From contig JAPNVD010000029.1 in assembly GCA_026627305.1 (NCBI GenBank), positions 1-56,404 of the forward strand: 56,404 nucleotides of DNA, given 5' to 3'. This stretch comes from Sulfolobaceae archaeon (GTDB lineage Archaea > Thermoproteota > Thermoprotei_A > Sulfolobales > Sulfolobaceae). Shown here one piece after another: positions 56,220 to 56,404 of the stretch. Position 1 is the first letter of the stretch. Each line of letters opens with the position of its first letter. Under the pieces are notes generated by a model. It had not been told where the DNA came from. It did no database searches and saw only the letters and a program-made list of their open reading frames with translations. Made by a program: the position numbers and the translations under genes.

Positions 56220-56404
56220 TTATAGCTTGGATTCATTTGACTTTGATTTCGATGCTTTTTCCATCTCGGCTTTTATAGTTATTAGCCTAGTTATATCCCT
56301 CCTAGTATTTCTTATAGATGACGTATTTTTCAACGTTCCTATCTTAGATTGTAACCTTAATTTCATTAACTCCATTTGCAATTCTGCTATTTTATTATCA
56401 ATAT
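56220..56404 (-). CDS. rpl29: Ribosomal protein L29 (L35 type), C-terminal part
   Basis: The visible 61 codons end at a TAA at 56220-56222 and encode IAELQMELMKLRLQSKIGT, then NTSSIRNTRRDITRLITIKAEM and a Lys/Ser-rich tail. The RNTRRDIARL-type motif is the L29 signature. The gene runs off the right edge. Confidence 0.92.
   Translation of the reverse strand, partial: IDNKIAELQMELMKLRLQSKIGTLKNTSSIRNTRRDITRLITIKAEMEKASKSKSNESKL

Overview
The window is chromosomal DNA of a hyperthermophilic, acidophilic crenarchaeon of the order Sulfolobales (Sulfolobus/Saccharolobus/Sulfurisphaera group). The grounds are: the AT-rich composition; TATA boxes about 25-30 bases before starts; many leaderless or GGTGAT-led genes; a stand-alone 5S rRNA gene; tRNA genes without encoded CCA; an archaeal S10/spc-type ribosomal cluster containing L32e, L19e, S4e and rnp1; and the Sulfolobales-specific ups and ced loci. 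Gene order appears close to that of the Saccharolobus solfataricus ups-to-ribosomal region, but this is from memory and was not searched.

Layout. 1-6030: 5' end of glutamate dehydrogenase, a surface glycoprotein, a Nudix hydrolase, CysRS, phosphoglucose/phosphomannose isomerase and a CoA-disulfide-reductase-like flavoprotein. 6081-9400: a NurA-like nuclease, a HerA/VirB4-like ATPase (candidate CedB) and a small unknown protein. 9386-11401: an MFS transporter, a structured RNA element and the class III signal peptidase PibD. 11940-17811: the UV-inducible pilus operon upsX-upsE-upsF-upsA-upsB. 17814-23695: a winged-helix protein, endonuclease III, a ParB-like protein, a processive glycosyltransferase, an Lhr/Hel112-type helicase and a JAMM protein. 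23692-35880: housekeeping and regulatory genes, including an HTH-CBS regulator, aminotransferase, CinA-like protein, PheRS alpha and beta, MetAP and a DUF1512 protein. 36129-39665: 5S rRNA, an HD phosphohydrolase, GluRS and L7Ae. 39887-43688: an ABC ATPase, a radical-SAM/SPASM protein, four tRNA genes (Gly-CCC, Ala-TGC, Asn-GTT, Phe-GAA) and a 1-kb stretch of decayed sequence. 43734-46568: a catalytically dead archaemetzincin-like protein, archease, a 29-residue micro-ORF, the DNA-import genes cedA2-cedA-cedA1, and cytidylate kinase. 46565-56404: a translation and secretion cluster on the minus strand, from L34e, the DUF106/EMC3 protein, adenylate kinase and SecY through L15 to the truncated L29.

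Much of the window can be read as one DNA-damage-induced DNA exchange and repair programme interleaved with translation genes. PibD processes the UpsA/UpsB pilins. UpsE/UpsF assemble pili that aggregate cells of the same species. The CedA1/CedA/CedA2 membrane complex, with a HerA-family ATPase, imports DNA. The nuclease, glycosylase, ParB-like protein and Lhr helicase are available to process it.

The most interesting less-explained items are: the nuclease-ATPase-small-protein cassette; a K-turn or K-loop that fits the L7Ae leader and overlaps its ribosome binding site; a metzincin fold with its whole catalytic zinc motif replaced; a structured RNA before pibD; an 18-bp inverted repeat between pibD and the ups operon; and two tiny genes (cedA2 and a 29-residue protein with a PIP-like segment) that overlap tail to tail.
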